From contig DAIDIG010000011.1 in assembly GCA_027459485.1 (NCBI GenBank), positions 23,368-87,367 on the forward strand: a stretch of 64,000 nt of DNA. Reading direction: 5' to 3'. Under the pieces are notes generated by a model. It had not been told where the DNA came from. It searched no databases and saw nothing but the letters and a program-made list of their open reading frames with translations. This DNA is from Bdellovibrionales bacterium. Lineage in GTDB: Bacteria > Bdellovibrionota > Bdellovibrionia > Bdellovibrionales > UBA1609. The translations under genes and the position numbers were made by a program. Shown in pieces: positions 63,329-64,000 of this stretch; within the stretch, counting starts at the first letter, position 1, and every line of letters begins with the position of its first letter.

Positions 63329-64000
63329 ATGTTCAACTTATACCGCACTCGCGTTACAGTATTACTTTTGGTTGGCCTTTTGCTCATGAGCGGAAGAGCA
63401 AACGCGTGGGGCGAGTCACCGTTATTAAAAACGCGGTTTCTGCCTTCCTATCTTTTCTATCCGATATTCAAGCGTCACGAAATCAACTACTGCATTTCAA
63501 TTAAAGATGGGCAGGCCGGCAAATTCACCTACACATCGATTCAAAAGCAAGCGGAAGTGGCGCTAAGTCTTTGGTTAAACGTCGTTTCAGACATCACCGG
63601 TCCCGTGCGCGTCAAAAAGGTGAGCTGCGATGACGACAATCTAAATCTAGAGATTTCTGTGGGCCCGTCAGAAAACGAATATTGGAGTTACGCTCGCCCG
63701 GAGTTCGACGGTTTCGGTTATTTGTTTCATGCGTACATTAGTACAAACATGCAGTATTCTTTCAACTCGACACAGTTGCCGATATATGATTTTCGCTATT
63801 TGGCGCGTAAGTATGCAGCCGATCGGCGAATGGGCTTTGTTGAAATTATGAAGTTTGCAAACGAGAATAAAATGAGCGCCGACGACTTTCAAAATTGGTC
63901 AAACGCGCCAAGCGCTGAAGTCATCCGCTCGTCATATGTCGCTCTCATACACGAACTCGGTCACGCTTTCGGACTTTGTGACACAGATTATCCTAACGAA
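63329..64000 (+). CDS. Secreted zinc metalloprotease (3' end cut by window edge)
   Basis: The frame runs from ATG 63329 (GGAG 5 bases upstream) to the window edge, 224 codons. A signal peptide (VTVLLLVGLLLMSGRANA) is followed by a region with no clear family. It ends in HELGHAFGLCD at codons 208-218, a HEXXHXXGXXD-type site with Asp as likely third zinc ligand, as in snapalysin-like metzincins. Function as an extracellular protease is inferred from this motif. The C-terminus is missing. Confidence 0.78.
   Translation, partial: MFNLYRTRVTVLLLVGLLLMSGRANAWGESPLLKTRFLPSYLFYPIFKRHEINYCISIKDGQAGKFTYTSIQKQAEVALSLWLNVVSDITGPVRVKKVSCDDDNLNLEISVGPSENEYWSYARPEFDGFGYLFHAYISTNMQYSFNSTQLPIYDFRYLARKYAADRRMGFVEIMKFANENKMSADDFQNWSNAPSAEVIRSSYVALIHELGHAFGLCDTDYPNE

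Overview
The window looks like chromosomal DNA from a Gram-negative bacterium of the Bdellovibrionota/Oligoflexia type. This assignment is an inference. It rests on an intact rpsU-yqeY-dnaG-rpoD order, a caa3-type oxidase operon with its own assembly factors, a prkA-yeaH-spoVR cluster, many SpII-type lipoproteins, and two secreted proteins with an unusual SF(E/Q)(N/D)CS signal-peptide end. Gene density is high, and several CDS use GTG or TTG starts. There is no rRNA, CRISPR array, prophage or insertion sequence. The window is almost entirely housekeeping and envelope genes.

Layout. 1-5011: macromolecular-synthesis operon (rpoD cut by the left edge, dnaG, yqeY, rpsU; minus strand), then tadA and a tRNA-Ser(GGA). 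5012-12833: an orphan stretch, a MarR-GNAT fusion, a dienelactone hydrolase, a frameshifted beta-helix lipoprotein, a lyase-like lipoprotein, a TSUP exporter with its DUF1634 partner, and an MFS exporter. 12956-21187: SpoIIE-type phosphatase, outer-membrane-like protein, queuosine-precursor transporter, PAP2 phosphatase, a large secreted glycosidase-like protein, and an OlsB/OlsA-type acyltransferase pair. 21114-23417: purN, FAA hydrolase and maleylacetoacetate isomerase (tyrosine/homogentisate breakdown).

23414-30187 is a single minus-strand respiratory operon: cytochrome c, SCO1, CtaC (fused cytochrome c), CtaD, CtaE, subunit IV, CtaB and CtaA. This is a complete caa3 oxidase plus heme A synthesis and copper delivery. 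30273-36648 holds small lipoproteins, secA coupled to a zinc-ribbon gene, trmL, and a GcvH-like protein without its lipoyl lysine. 36742-41340 is spoVR-yeaH-prkA. 41417-52123 holds envelope lipoproteins (LolB-like, TPR, LpoB with COG3014-like), a GspG-like pseudopilin, phaR, a histidine kinase, a sigma-like/anti-sigma-like pair, and mreB with a promoter that abuts its start codon.

52206-62759: glpD, an acyltransferase-like gene, a HAD phosphatase, pepP, a patatin-like protein lacking its catalytic residues, tlyA, two heme-c proteins, and the xseA-xseB-ispA operon. 62760-63328 is gene-free but contains a strong candidate for a structured small RNA, possibly 6S RNA, with its own promoter. The right edge cuts a secreted zinc metalloprotease.

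I did not find a convincing new multigene system. The best leads are the small RNA, the inactive-looking patatin and GcvH homologues, the frameshifted beta-helix gene, the CTG-start OlsA candidate, and the leaderless-looking mreB.
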